This document shows, piece by piece, positions 1 to 4,950 of a stretch of 7,829 nucleotides of DNA. Position 1 is the first letter of the stretch. The number at the start of each line of letters is the position of its first letter. A model generated the notes under the pieces. It worked only from the letters and a program-made list of their open reading frames with translations. It was not told the origin of the DNA and made no database searches. A program made the translations under genes and the position numbers. The stretch comes from an uncultured Bacilli bacterium. GTDB lineage: Bacteria; Bacillota_I; Bacilli_A; RF39; UBA660. Location: contig CANQOE010000054.1 of the NCBI GenBank assembly GCA_947625315.1, positions 1 through 7,829 of the forward strand, read 5' to 3'.

Positions 1-24
1 TAGATATATTATACTACATATGTT

Positions 25-67
25 CAGTAACATTTTAACTAATGAATATCGGTAACATTTTAATTAA
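25..67. repeat. Two-copy direct repeat, 25-bp period, upstream of the 225-aa gene
   Basis: The 12-mer GTAACATTTTAA occurs exactly at 27-38 and again at 52-63. Extending each copy to 18 bp (25-42 and 50-67) leaves two mismatches. The spacing is 25 bp, about 2.4 helical turns, and the second copy ends 25 bp before the -35 box at 93. This placement suits a regulator-binding site or activator boxes, but AT-rich DNA produces chance repeats and no regulator is visible nearby. The function is inference. Confidence 0.5.
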
Positions 68-92
68 AGATTAACAAGCTATTTTTAAAAAC

Positions 93-121
93 TTGCTAAG
101 AATTTATAAATATGTTATAAT
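93..121 (+). promoter_or_regulatory. Sigma-A promoter with extended -10 for the 225-aa gene
   Basis: The -35 box TTGCTA (93-98) is followed by a 17-bp spacer and a perfect -10 box TATAAT (116-121). The -10 is preceded by TATG (111-114), giving the extended -10 form TATGNTATAAT common in Bacillota. The predicted start of transcription is near 128, giving a leader of about 23 nt before the ATG at 151. This is one of the best promoters in the window. Confidence 0.8.
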
Positions 122-150
122 TAATCTAGAAATTAAGGGAGGTTTATTTT

Positions 151-828
151 ATGAATCAAAAATTATATATGATAATACCTAATAAAATAAAAATTAGACC
201 TTCAGGCCCTGTATATAATGATGATATATGTGAATATGTTTTTCATAATGAAGAGATTTCCAAAGAATATTTAGAACCTATATTTTTTGATAATACAAAT
301 GAATTAAAAAAATGGTTTTTAAGTCATGTAGGCTGGACAATTTCCAAAATATATTTAATTGAGTATTTAACTAATTTTGAAAATGTAAGCGATGTTATTA
401 AAATAAGTGATCTAAATTATAATAATCAAAACTATTACACTGCTGTTAATAAAAATTTAATTATTAAATATATTAAAGATGAAAAAAATTGGCAAGAATG
501 TAATTATATTTTAGAGGGATATCATTTATATTATTTTAGCCAAATTTATCAGGTTTTACAAACAAAAGGCTTTAACTTAGATAATGTTTATATAAATAAC
601 CATGATCGAATTTCCAGTTTTGATATCTTAGATAAAAGAGGAGAATATGCTAAAGAAAGAAACATATGGAAAGCCATAAATAGCCTAAGATTAAAAGCAA
701 CTGATCCCCTTTCTGCATCAGAAACTTTAGAAGAAAAAGAACTTTTAAAAGATTTAGAAAATTTAAAACAAAATGCAAAATTAGTAAGAACTAAACCAAT
801 CATATATTATCCAGATAATTCAATATAA
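151..828 (+). CDS. Hypothetical 225-aa protein, no recognised family
   Basis: I do not recognise this protein. It begins at ATG 151 behind a strong Shine-Dalgarno AAGGGAGG (135-142) and a good promoter, so it is very likely expressed. It has no signal peptide, no convincing membrane segment and no familiar catalytic motif. The first 160 residues are rich in Asn, Tyr and Ile and look like a soluble globular fold. There are two cysteines (27 and 117), not arranged as a metal site. Residues 165-210 are charged and probably helical or coiled-coil (ERNIWKAINSLRLKA, then EEKELLKDLENLKQ), after which a short tail ends in YYPDNSI. It stands alone in its transcription direction and converges on the S1-domain gene, so its neighbours do not suggest a role. 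The 25-bp repeat upstream suggests regulated expression. Real-gene confidence is high; function is unknown. Confidence 0.85.
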   Translation: MNQKLYMIIPNKIKIRPSGPVYNDDICEYVFHNEEISKEYLEPIFFDNTNELKKWFLSHVGWTISKIYLIEYLTNFENVSDVIKISDLNYNNQNYYTAVNKNLIIKYIKDEKNWQECNYILEGYHLYYFSQIYQVLQTKGFNLDNVYINNHDRISSFDILDKRGEYAKERNIWKAINSLRLKATDPLSASETLEEKELLKDLENLKQNAKLVRTKPIIYYPDNSI

Positions 829-894
829 TTTTATATTTTAAGATAAATTTTGCAATTTAAAAAATAAATATCCAAATTATAAATTAACAAGATT

Positions 895-1251
895 TTATTT
901 ATCTTTATCTTCTACATTTATCTCTTTAATCTTTTCATTAACCCACAAATCTAGTTTATTCTTTAAAGGCAAAAAGCCATTCTCATCAATTTTTACCGTA
1001 CTACTACCATCTAATTTAAAATTTAAATCTTTAATCGAAAGTTTCAATTGTTTATGTTCTTCATCGACCCCAATTACTTTAACATACAAAGTTTCATTTA
1101 AATTACAATAATCTCTTACATTTTTAACAAAGCTTTCACTAATCTGCGAAATATGAATTAACCCATCATATTCCTCATCAACCTTCACAAATATGCCATA
1201 CTCTTTAAATCCTGTAACGACACATTTAACAATATCATTAATTTTATACAT
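895..1251 (-). CDS. S1-domain RNA-binding protein, YugI/GSP13 (CvfD)-like
   Basis: A single S1 OB-fold RNA-binding domain fills residues 1-75. It shows the family pattern: a G-x-V-type opening strand (DIVKCVVTGFKEYGIFVKV), the core DGLIHISQIS at 29-38, and the closing strand VKVIGVDEEHKQLKLSIKDL at 57-76. A short tail follows with GFLPLKNKLDLWVNEKIKEI (92-111), an arrangement typical of the small stand-alone S1 proteins of Bacillota. In that family YugI (general stress protein 13) and pneumococcal CvfD associate with ribosomes or RNA and act post-transcriptionally. The length of 118 aa fits. The ATG at 1251 is the first residue of the S1 domain. Its Shine-Dalgarno is weak (GGTG, 1259-1262) but the extended -10 promoter just upstream supports the start. 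It is divergent from nfu and convergent with the 225-aa gene. Only 66 bp separate those two stop codons, and they hold just weak AT-only hairpins. The family assignment is secure; the precise role is not. Confidence 0.85.
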   Translation of the reverse strand: MYKINDIVKCVVTGFKEYGIFVKVDEEYDGLIHISQISESFVKNVRDYCNLNETLYVKVIGVDEEHKQLKLSIKDLNFKLDGSSTVKIDENGFLPLKNKLDLWVNEKIKEINVEDKDK

Positions 1252-1268
1252 TTTATAACACCATTAAA

Positions 1269-1297
1269 ATTATACCATATTTTTCTTTACAATAAAA
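1269..1297 (-). promoter_or_regulatory. Extended -10 promoter for the S1-domain gene
   Basis: On the minus strand a perfect TATAAT lies at 1269-1274 (ATTATA on the given strand), preceded by TATGG to form an extended -10 site. No good -35 exists: the best matches near 1291-1297 reach only two or three of six positions, which an extended -10 can compensate. The predicted transcript starts near 1262, leaving an 11-nt leader that begins GGTG. Its upstream half overlaps the nfu promoter. Confidence 0.65.
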
Positions 1298-1314
1298 GTT
1301 TTTTTAAGTATAAT
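1286..1314 (+). promoter_or_regulatory. Sigma-A promoter for nfu
   Basis: TTTACA (1286-1291), a 17-bp spacer and a perfect TATAAT (1309-1314). The predicted transcription start is about 1321, which is the first base of the Shine-Dalgarno itself. The -35 box abuts the poorly matched -35 zone of the divergent S1-gene promoter, so polymerase cannot readily sit on both at once. Confidence 0.75.
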
Positions 1315-1320
1315 ATCTTT

Positions 1321-1326
1321 AGGTGA
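1321..1326 (+). promoter_or_regulatory. Shine-Dalgarno that decides the nfu start
   Basis: AGGTGA lies 5 nt before ATG 1332. The GTG inside it (1323) is in frame and could be mistaken for the start codon. The NifU domain begins naturally at the ATG, so the GTG is better read as part of the ribosome-binding site. Confidence 0.7.
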
Positions 1327-1331
1327 CACAA

Positions 1332-1556
1332 ATGGAAGCAAAAATAAAAGACTTATTAAATGATTTAAAACCCTACATTAACCAAGATGGGGGCGATATA
1401 GAATTTATTAAATACGAAGATAATTATGTATTTATAAAATTAACTGGCGCTTGTGCTAAATGTGCTAACATTGACACAACCCTTAACTTAGGTATTGAAA
1501 CCTACCTAAAAAGAGAAATCCCCGAAATTGAAGGAGTTATCAACGTCGAGTTATAA
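1332..1556 (+). CDS. nfu: Nfu/NifU C-terminal-domain iron-sulfur cluster protein
   Basis: This 74-residue protein is essentially one NifU C-terminal (Nfu) domain. The hallmark segments are all present: the N-terminal helix, NQDGGDIEFI at 17-26, the strand VFIKLTGACAKC at 33-44 with the cluster-ligating CxxC (Cys41, Cys44), and the helix ending in REIPEIEGVINVEL at 61-74. Nfu proteins bind a [4Fe-4S] cluster, usually between two monomers that each give one CxxC. They act in the cytoplasm as late carriers passing clusters to apo-enzymes. The length matches the stand-alone single-domain proteins of Bacillota such as B. subtilis YutI. ATG 1332 is preferred to the in-frame GTG at 1323, which lies in the Shine-Dalgarno. 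The gene is monocistronic. Its last codons overlap those of the convergent YutH-like gene and form the terminator stem. A possible client nearby is UvrC, which has the four cysteines known to hold an Fe-S cluster in the E. coli enzyme; this link is inference. Confidence 0.92.
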   Translation: MEAKIKDLLNDLKPYINQDGGDIEFIKYEDNYVFIKLTGACAKCANIDTTLNLGIETYLKREIPEIEGVINVEL

Positions 1557-1565
1557 CTCCTTTTT
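1531..1565 (+). terminator. Intrinsic terminator inside the overlapping 3' ends of nfu and the YutH-like gene
   Basis: The 10-bp perfect stem AAGGAGTTAT (1531-1540) and ATAACTCCTT (1553-1562) encloses a 12-nt loop and runs into TTTTT (1561-1565), ending transcripts from nfu. The stem lies in nfu codons on its left arm and spans both stop codons (TTATAA, 1551-1556) on its right. On the minus strand the same hairpin is followed only by CAATTTC, a poor U-tract, so termination of the uvrC unit here is possible but weaker. Confidence 0.7.
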
Positions 1566-2480
1566 CATTATCCATTCAATAACTTCAATATTTCCATATT
1601 TTCTAATTTCTAAATAAGCTTCTTTTAAAAATATTTCATAATCTTGCGCTTTTTCAATTATAGGCACTAACTTTTCTTCCTCTTCTTTTTTATTCATAAT
1701 TGCTTCATATAAATCAAAATAATACGTTGGATAAATTAATCTTGCGTACAATAGCGACAAACTATATAAAGTATATCTTCTTTGTTTTAAAGCTATCCTT
1801 AAATAAGATAGAGCATCTTCTCCTTCAAAAAAAGCACTTTTTATATATTCGGCAATATCTCGAACTTCTAAATCAAAGATAAAACTTAAAGGATTATAAT
1901 AATTTAATTGATAATTGGGAAATTTAATTCTGCGATGAGCCAAACAAACTCTATCTAAACTAGAGGGTTGATAGTTTTCAATCGTATTATTGACATAACT
2001 TATCGCATTTTCTCCTAAACCAACATAATAACTAAAACTATTTAAAACAACATCTTTTTCTTTCCCGAGTTCATGAACTTGATATTCAAAATAATCGATT
2101 TTATCACTCCAAAGTTCTGCCCAAGCATTGCGATACAATCTACTTTTAACGGGGCTTAATATCAAAATATCATTTAATTTAAACATTTCATTTAAACTTA
2201 CTTCTTCATTTTGTTTTCCCAGGGGATGTAACAAGACATAGTTTTGATTATAAGCATTAGTTACCACTTTATTAAAACGATTAACAATTATATCATGAAC
2301 TAAAATATTCTTGCGCTTTAATTCGTAAGTAATTTCCATAATATCGTTAATCTCCGCTTCCGTTCTTCTTAAAACGACAAAATAAAAGGTATCATTTCCA
2401 ATCTGAAAACGATAATCTTCACCCCAATTTTCTACTTCTAAAATATTTAAATTATAATAATAATTAAGTGTATCTTTCAT
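1551..2480 (-). CDS. YutH/CotS-like protein with degenerate phosphotransferase (APH/choline-kinase) fold
   Basis: The 309-residue protein resembles the YutH/CotS group, proteins with an aminoglycoside/choline-kinase fold; in Bacillus some of these are spore-coat associated. Supporting features are an N-terminal beta-rich lobe (20-87, ending YVLLHPLG), a central helix-loop segment WAELWSDKIDYFEYQ (120-134), and FSYYVGLGENAISYVNNT (149-166), a block typical of this family. The catalytic region is degenerate: the HGD-type loop reads AHRRI (181-185), and the metal-binding region reads NPLSFIFDLEVRDIAEYIK (196-214). Kinase activity is therefore doubtful. ATG 2480 is chosen, with AGTGAT (2485-2490) as a modest Shine-Dalgarno; an in-frame GTG at 2489 lies inside that element. 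It starts 24 bp after the uvrC stop with no promoter between, so it is co-transcribed with uvrC. Its stop overlaps nfu by 6 bp. A sporulation role cannot be assumed from this window. Confidence 0.6.
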   Translation of the reverse strand: MKDTLNYYYNLNILEVENWGEDYRFQIGNDTFYFVVLRRTEAEINDIMEITYELKRKNILVHDIIVNRFNKVVTNAYNQNYVLLHPLGKQNEEVSLNEMFKLNDILILSPVKSRLYRNAWAELWSDKIDYFEYQVHELGKEKDVVLNSFSYYVGLGENAISYVNNTIENYQPSSLDRVCLAHRRIKFPNYQLNYYNPLSFIFDLEVRDIAEYIKSAFFEGEDALSYLRIALKQRRYTLYSLSLLYARLIYPTYYFDLYEAIMNKKEEEEKLVPIIEKAQDYEIFLKEAYLEIRKYGNIEVIEWIMKKEL

Positions 2481-2504
2481 TATAATCACTATTAAAATAT
2501 ATGA

Positions 2505-4307
2505 TTATTCTTCATTATCTTGCGTATTTTTTATTTTTTTATTTTCTTGAAAATCTTTTAAATATTCTTTTAAATTAACTGCAATATTTTCGGGAATAAT
2601 TTTACTTATTTCTTTAATATCCGCTTCTTCTAAAGCTTTAATACTGCCAAAAGTTTTAATTAATTCTTTTCTTCTTTTTTCCCCAATACCTTCAATATTA
2701 TCTAAAACACTCGCAATAGCCCCTTTACTTCTAATTGTTTTATGATAACTAATTGTATATCTATGCACTTCATCTTGCATTCGCGTCAAATAATGAAATA
2801 CATTGCTATGCGGATCTAATTCGATAGTATGATAACCCCGACTATCAATTAAATCATTAGTTCTATGTTTACTATTTTTTCTTAGACCACAAACACGTAT
2901 ATTTAAATTAAGGTCATTTAAAACTTCTTGACAAGCATTAATTTGGTTAATCCCTCCATCGACAATTATTAAATCAGGCATTTCACTTTTTTCCATTAAA
3001 GCGCGGTAATAACGCCGATATATAACTTCTTGCATCGTATGATAATCATCATTTTTATCTAAACTTATTTTATATTTACGATATTCACTCTTATCAGGTC
3101 TTCCATTTTTATAAACAACCATACAACTTACTGTAAAAGAACCAAATAAATTAGAATTATCAAATAAATCAATACGATCTAACTTCTCTAAACCAAGTAT
3201 AATCTTAAGTTCTTCATTAGCCCCCTCTATTTGTTCTTCTTTAACTAATTGCATTTCTAATTTATTATTAAAATTAATTTGCGCATTTTGTTTAGCTAAA
3301 TCAACTAAACTTTTCTTCTTTCCCTTTTTAGGATTAACAAAATTAGTTTTAAGTAATTCACTTAAAATAGGTAGAGATTCTTTTTCCATAATTAATATTT
3401 CTTTAGGAACTTCATGATGCATATAAAAATTCATAAGATAATTATCTATTTCATCATCTATTTCACTTATTATCGGAAATATCTCGGAATGTCCTCCGAT
3501 TAACCGATTATTTCTCAAAAATAAAATTTGCATACTAATATAGCCTTTATCAAAATAATAACCAACGACATCCCGATCAATAAAATCATGAAGTTCCATT
3601 TTTTGTTTGTCGGCAATAATATCAATATAATTTAATTCTTTTTTTAATTCTAAAGCTAATTCAAAATTTAAAGCATTGCTATATGCTTCCATCTTTTTAA
3701 TTATTCTATCTCTTAAAATATCGGTATTCCCTCTTAAAAAAGCTAATATTTCTTCTTCCATCCTCTTTAATTTAGCTAAATCTACATTATGTTCACAATA
3801 ACCTAAACATTCGCCAATATGATAATATAAACAAACTTTTTTAGGCATCGTATCACATTTTTTTAAAGGATACAATCTATTTATAATACTCACTATTCTT
3901 CTAGCCGCATAAGCATTAGGATATGGTCCAAATAATAATTTTTTATCTTTTTTCTTAACACTTAAATAACGCGATACTTTTACTTTAGGATAAGGTTTAT
4001 CAATATATTCAATATAAGGATAACTCTTATCATCTTTAAGTAAAATATTATACTTAGGGTTATAATGTTTAATTAAATTAAATTCTAATAAGAAAGCTTC
4101 TAACTCACTACTAGCGACAATATATTGAAAATCGGCAATTTCACTAACCATTTTTGCCGTCTTCCCTGTATGAGGCCGATTAAAATAAGAACTGACTCTT
4201 TTCTTTAAATCTTTAGCTTTACCTACATAGATAATAACCCCATCTTTATTCTTCATTTGATAAGAACCTGGTAAATGTGGCACTAACTTTAATTTATCTT
4301 TAAACAT
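2505..4307 (-). CDS. uvrC: UvrABC excinuclease subunit C
   Basis: UvrC makes both incisions flanking damage marked by UvrA-UvrB in nucleotide excision repair. All domains are present in 600 residues, a normal length. The GIY-YIG nuclease (about 10-92) shows PGSYQM, IIYVGKAKDLKKRV and the catalytic Glu in AFLLEFNLIK (Glu75). Four cysteines (151, 159, 167, 171) match those that hold a [4Fe-4S] cluster in E. coli UvrC, with a shorter first gap. The UVR (UvrB-binding) helix pair spans about 194-230. The RNase H-like nuclease carries Asp383 in LFDNSN, Asp450 in IIVDGG and His515 in EVHRYTISYH. A helix-hairpin-helix follows at 533-570 (LDNIEGIGEKRRKELIKTFGS). I start at ATG 4307, which matches the family N-terminus and has AGAGGGTG five bases upstream; an in-frame ATG at 4325 precedes the ribosome site. 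It is the first gene of a unit with the YutH-like gene. Confidence 0.97.
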   Translation of the reverse strand: MFKDKLKLVPHLPGSYQMKNKDGVIIYVGKAKDLKKRVSSYFNRPHTGKTAKMVSEIADFQYIVASSELEAFLLEFNLIKHYNPKYNILLKDDKSYPYIEYIDKPYPKVKVSRYLSVKKKDKKLLFGPYPNAYAARRIVSIINRLYPLKKCDTMPKKVCLYYHIGECLGYCEHNVDLAKLKRMEEEILAFLRGNTDILRDRIIKKMEAYSNALNFELALELKKELNYIDIIADKQKMELHDFIDRDVVGYYFDKGYISMQILFLRNNRLIGGHSEIFPIISEIDDEIDNYLMNFYMHHEVPKEILIMEKESLPILSELLKTNFVNPKKGKKKSLVDLAKQNAQINFNNKLEMQLVKEEQIEGANEELKIILGLEKLDRIDLFDNSNLFGSFTVSCMVVYKNGRPDKSEYRKYKISLDKNDDYHTMQEVIYRRYYRALMEKSEMPDLIIVDGGINQINACQEVLNDLNLNIRVCGLRKNSKHRTNDLIDSRGYHTIELDPHSNVFHYLTRMQDEVHRYTISYHKTIRSKGAIASVLDNIEGIGEKRRKELIKTFGSIKALEEADIKEISKIIPENIAVNLKEYLKDFQENKKIKNTQDNEE

Positions 4308-4312
4308 AATTT

Positions 4313-4320
4313 CACCCTCT
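4313..4320 (-). promoter_or_regulatory. Shine-Dalgarno that decides the uvrC start
   Basis: AGAGGGTG on the minus strand, 5 nt before ATG 4307. It shows that the in-frame ATG at 4325 is upstream of the ribosome-binding site and is not the initiation codon. Confidence 0.8.
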
Positions 4321-4330
4321 TTCATTTAAT

Positions 4331-4358
4331 ATTATACTACAAATTTTTAAAATTTTAA
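4331..4358 (-). promoter_or_regulatory. Promoter for uvrC and the YutH-like gene
   Basis: A perfect -10 TATAAT lies on the minus strand at 4331-4336. The best -35, TTAAAA (4353-4358, four of six), is at a 16-bp spacing. Transcription should start near 4324, a 17-nt leader that opens almost at the Shine-Dalgarno. There is no SOS (LexA-type) box that I can recognise. Confidence 0.6.
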
Positions 4359-4366
4359 GGTATAAT
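4338..4366 (+). promoter_or_regulatory. Promoter for the YigZ-like gene
   Basis: A perfect TATAAT is at 4361-4366. A weak -35 (TACAAA, 4338-4343, three of six) stands at 17 bp. The predicted start near 4373 gives a leader of about 14 nt. The element interlocks with the uvrC promoter: each -35 sits next to the other's -10. Confidence 0.55.
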
Positions 4367-4373
4367 TATAAAA

Positions 4374-4381
4374 GAAGGTGA
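4374..4381 (+). promoter_or_regulatory. Shine-Dalgarno that decides the YigZ-like start
   Basis: GAAGGTGA lies 5 nt before ATG 4387. The in-frame GTG at 4378 is inside this element, so the ATG is preferred. Confidence 0.75.
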
Positions 4382-4386
4382 AATTT

Positions 4387-4734
4387 ATGTTAATTAATAC
4401 TTATACTTTAGAAATTAAGAAATCTAAATTTATTGCTTATTATTATACTGTTAATAATTTGGAAGATATCAACAATATATATGAAACATTAAAAAAAGAA
4501 CATAAGAAAGCACGTCATCTTCCTTATGCTTATAAAATAAATAATCTAGTTAAAAAAAGCGATGATAAAGAACCAAGTAACACTGCAGGTACTCCTATTT
4601 ATAGTATCATCGAAAAAAATAATTTAAATAATTGTTTAATTGTTGTAGTTCGCTACTTTGGCGGCATTAAATTAGGCAGTGGTGGTCTATTTCGGGCTTA
4701 CTTAAAAAGTGCTAGTCAAGTTATTCTAAAATAA
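4387..4734 (+). CDS. Short YigZ/IMPACT-family (UPF0029) protein lacking the C-terminal domain
   Basis: The 115 residues match the N-terminal UPF0029/IMPACT domain. Diagnostic motifs are KKSKFIAY (11-18), KARHLPYAY (41-49), KEPSNTAGTPI (61-71) and the signature VVVRYFGGIKLGSGGLFRAY (86-105). Bacterial YigZ proteins are usually about 200 residues, with a second, ferredoxin-like C-terminal domain (DUF1949). Here the frame stops with TAA right after the first domain, and the following plus-strand codons hit another stop at once, so no remnant of the second domain is visible in that frame. The protein may be a naturally single-domain version. Eukaryotic IMPACT modulates Gcn2 and translation; the bacterial role is not settled, though an RNA- or ribosome-related one is often suggested. 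It has its own promoter, is divergent from uvrC, and its end overlaps the 48-aa membrane-protein gene on the other strand by 14 bp. Confidence 0.88.
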   Translation: MLINTYTLEIKKSKFIAYYYTVNNLEDINNIYETLKKEHKKARHLPYAYKINNLVKKSDDKEPSNTAGTPIYSIIEKNNLNNCLIVVVRYFGGIKLGSGGLFRAYLKSASQVILK

Positions 4735-4867
4735 TTCTATCTTCATTAACTGGTTTATTTCGCTCAACCATTGCTGTATAATTTCCAATTATTGCTCCTG
4801 TTGCTACTGTAACACTTACAAATACTATTATCAATATACATAACTTTTCTACAAATTTTAAATCCAT
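4721..4867 (-). CDS. Small single-pass membrane protein, 48 aa
   Basis: This small gene reads MDLKFVEKLCILIIVFVSVT from its start and ends VERNKPVNEDRIILE. Residues 9-28 form one strongly hydrophobic helix, followed by a 20-residue hydrophilic tail. Lysines 4 and 8 before the helix favour the N-terminus in the cytoplasm and the tail outside, which is inference. Support that it is real: AGGTGAT (4871-4877) stands 3 nt before the ATG, a TTGTTT-17-TATACT promoter stands just upstream, and it fills an otherwise empty gap between the YigZ-like and HerA-like genes. Its stop overlaps the YigZ-like gene by 14 bp. Residues 22-28 (ATGAIIG) contain small amino acids that could pack against a partner helix. 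I recognise no family, so the function is unknown. Confidence 0.7.
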   Translation of the reverse strand: MDLKFVEKLCILIIVFVSVTVATGAIIGNYTAMVERNKPVNEDRIILE

Positions 4868-4870
4868 AAA

Positions 4871-4877
4871 ATCACCT
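4871..4877 (-). promoter_or_regulatory. Shine-Dalgarno of the 48-aa membrane protein
   Basis: AGGTGAT on the minus strand, 3 nt before ATG 4867. This site, shared in style with nfu and the YigZ-like gene, is the main reason to accept so short a gene. Confidence 0.7.
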
Positions 4878-4891
4878 ACATATCTATTATT

Positions 4892-4920
4892 AGTATAACT
4901 AAAAATTTTAAAATAAACAA
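4892..4920 (-). promoter_or_regulatory. Promoter for the 48-aa membrane protein
   Basis: On the minus strand TTGTTT (4915-4920), a 17-bp spacer and TATACT (4892-4897, five of six). The predicted transcript starts near 4885, about 18 nt before the ATG. It lies downstream of the HerA-like stop, so the small gene can be expressed independently. Confidence 0.65.
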
Positions 4921-4932
4921 GTTTTTTCTAAA

Positions 4933-4950
4933 TAAACTTCTTCTAGTTTA
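4933..4950 (-). terminator. Weak candidate terminator at the end of the HerA-like gene
   Basis: TAAACT (minus strand, 4945-4950, containing the stop codon) can pair with AGTTTA (4933-4938) around a 6-nt loop. The stem has a single G-C pair and the following run is TTTAG rather than a clean U-tract, so it may be leaky or not functional. Confidence 0.25.

Noticed and set aside
71..100. CAAG...CTTG symmetry around 77-96 as an operator or attenuator
   Set aside because: Only four base pairs match before the pairing breaks; the central TTTTTAAAAA is ordinary for this composition.
588..803. A 71-codon open frame on the minus strand inside the 225-aa gene
   Set aside because: It is wholly antisense to a well-supported gene, has no Shine-Dalgarno or promoter that I can see, and its Ser/Phe-rich product mirrors Lys/Glu codons on the other strand.
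829..894. AT-only hairpin TAAATT/AATTTA (844-849, 854-859) as a terminator between the convergent 225-aa and S1 genes
   Set aside because: The stem has no G-C pair and neither side has a proper U-tract next to it; in DNA this AT-rich such stems are expected by chance.
1323..1331. GTG at 1323 as the nfu start codon
   Set aside because: The GTG is part of AGGTGA, which is well placed as Shine-Dalgarno for ATG 1332, and the added three residues are not part of the Nfu domain. It stays possible only if the transcript is leaderless.
1700..1882. A 60-codon open frame on the plus strand inside the YutH-like gene
   Set aside because: It is antisense to the real gene, without a ribosome site, and its composition is that of a shadow frame.
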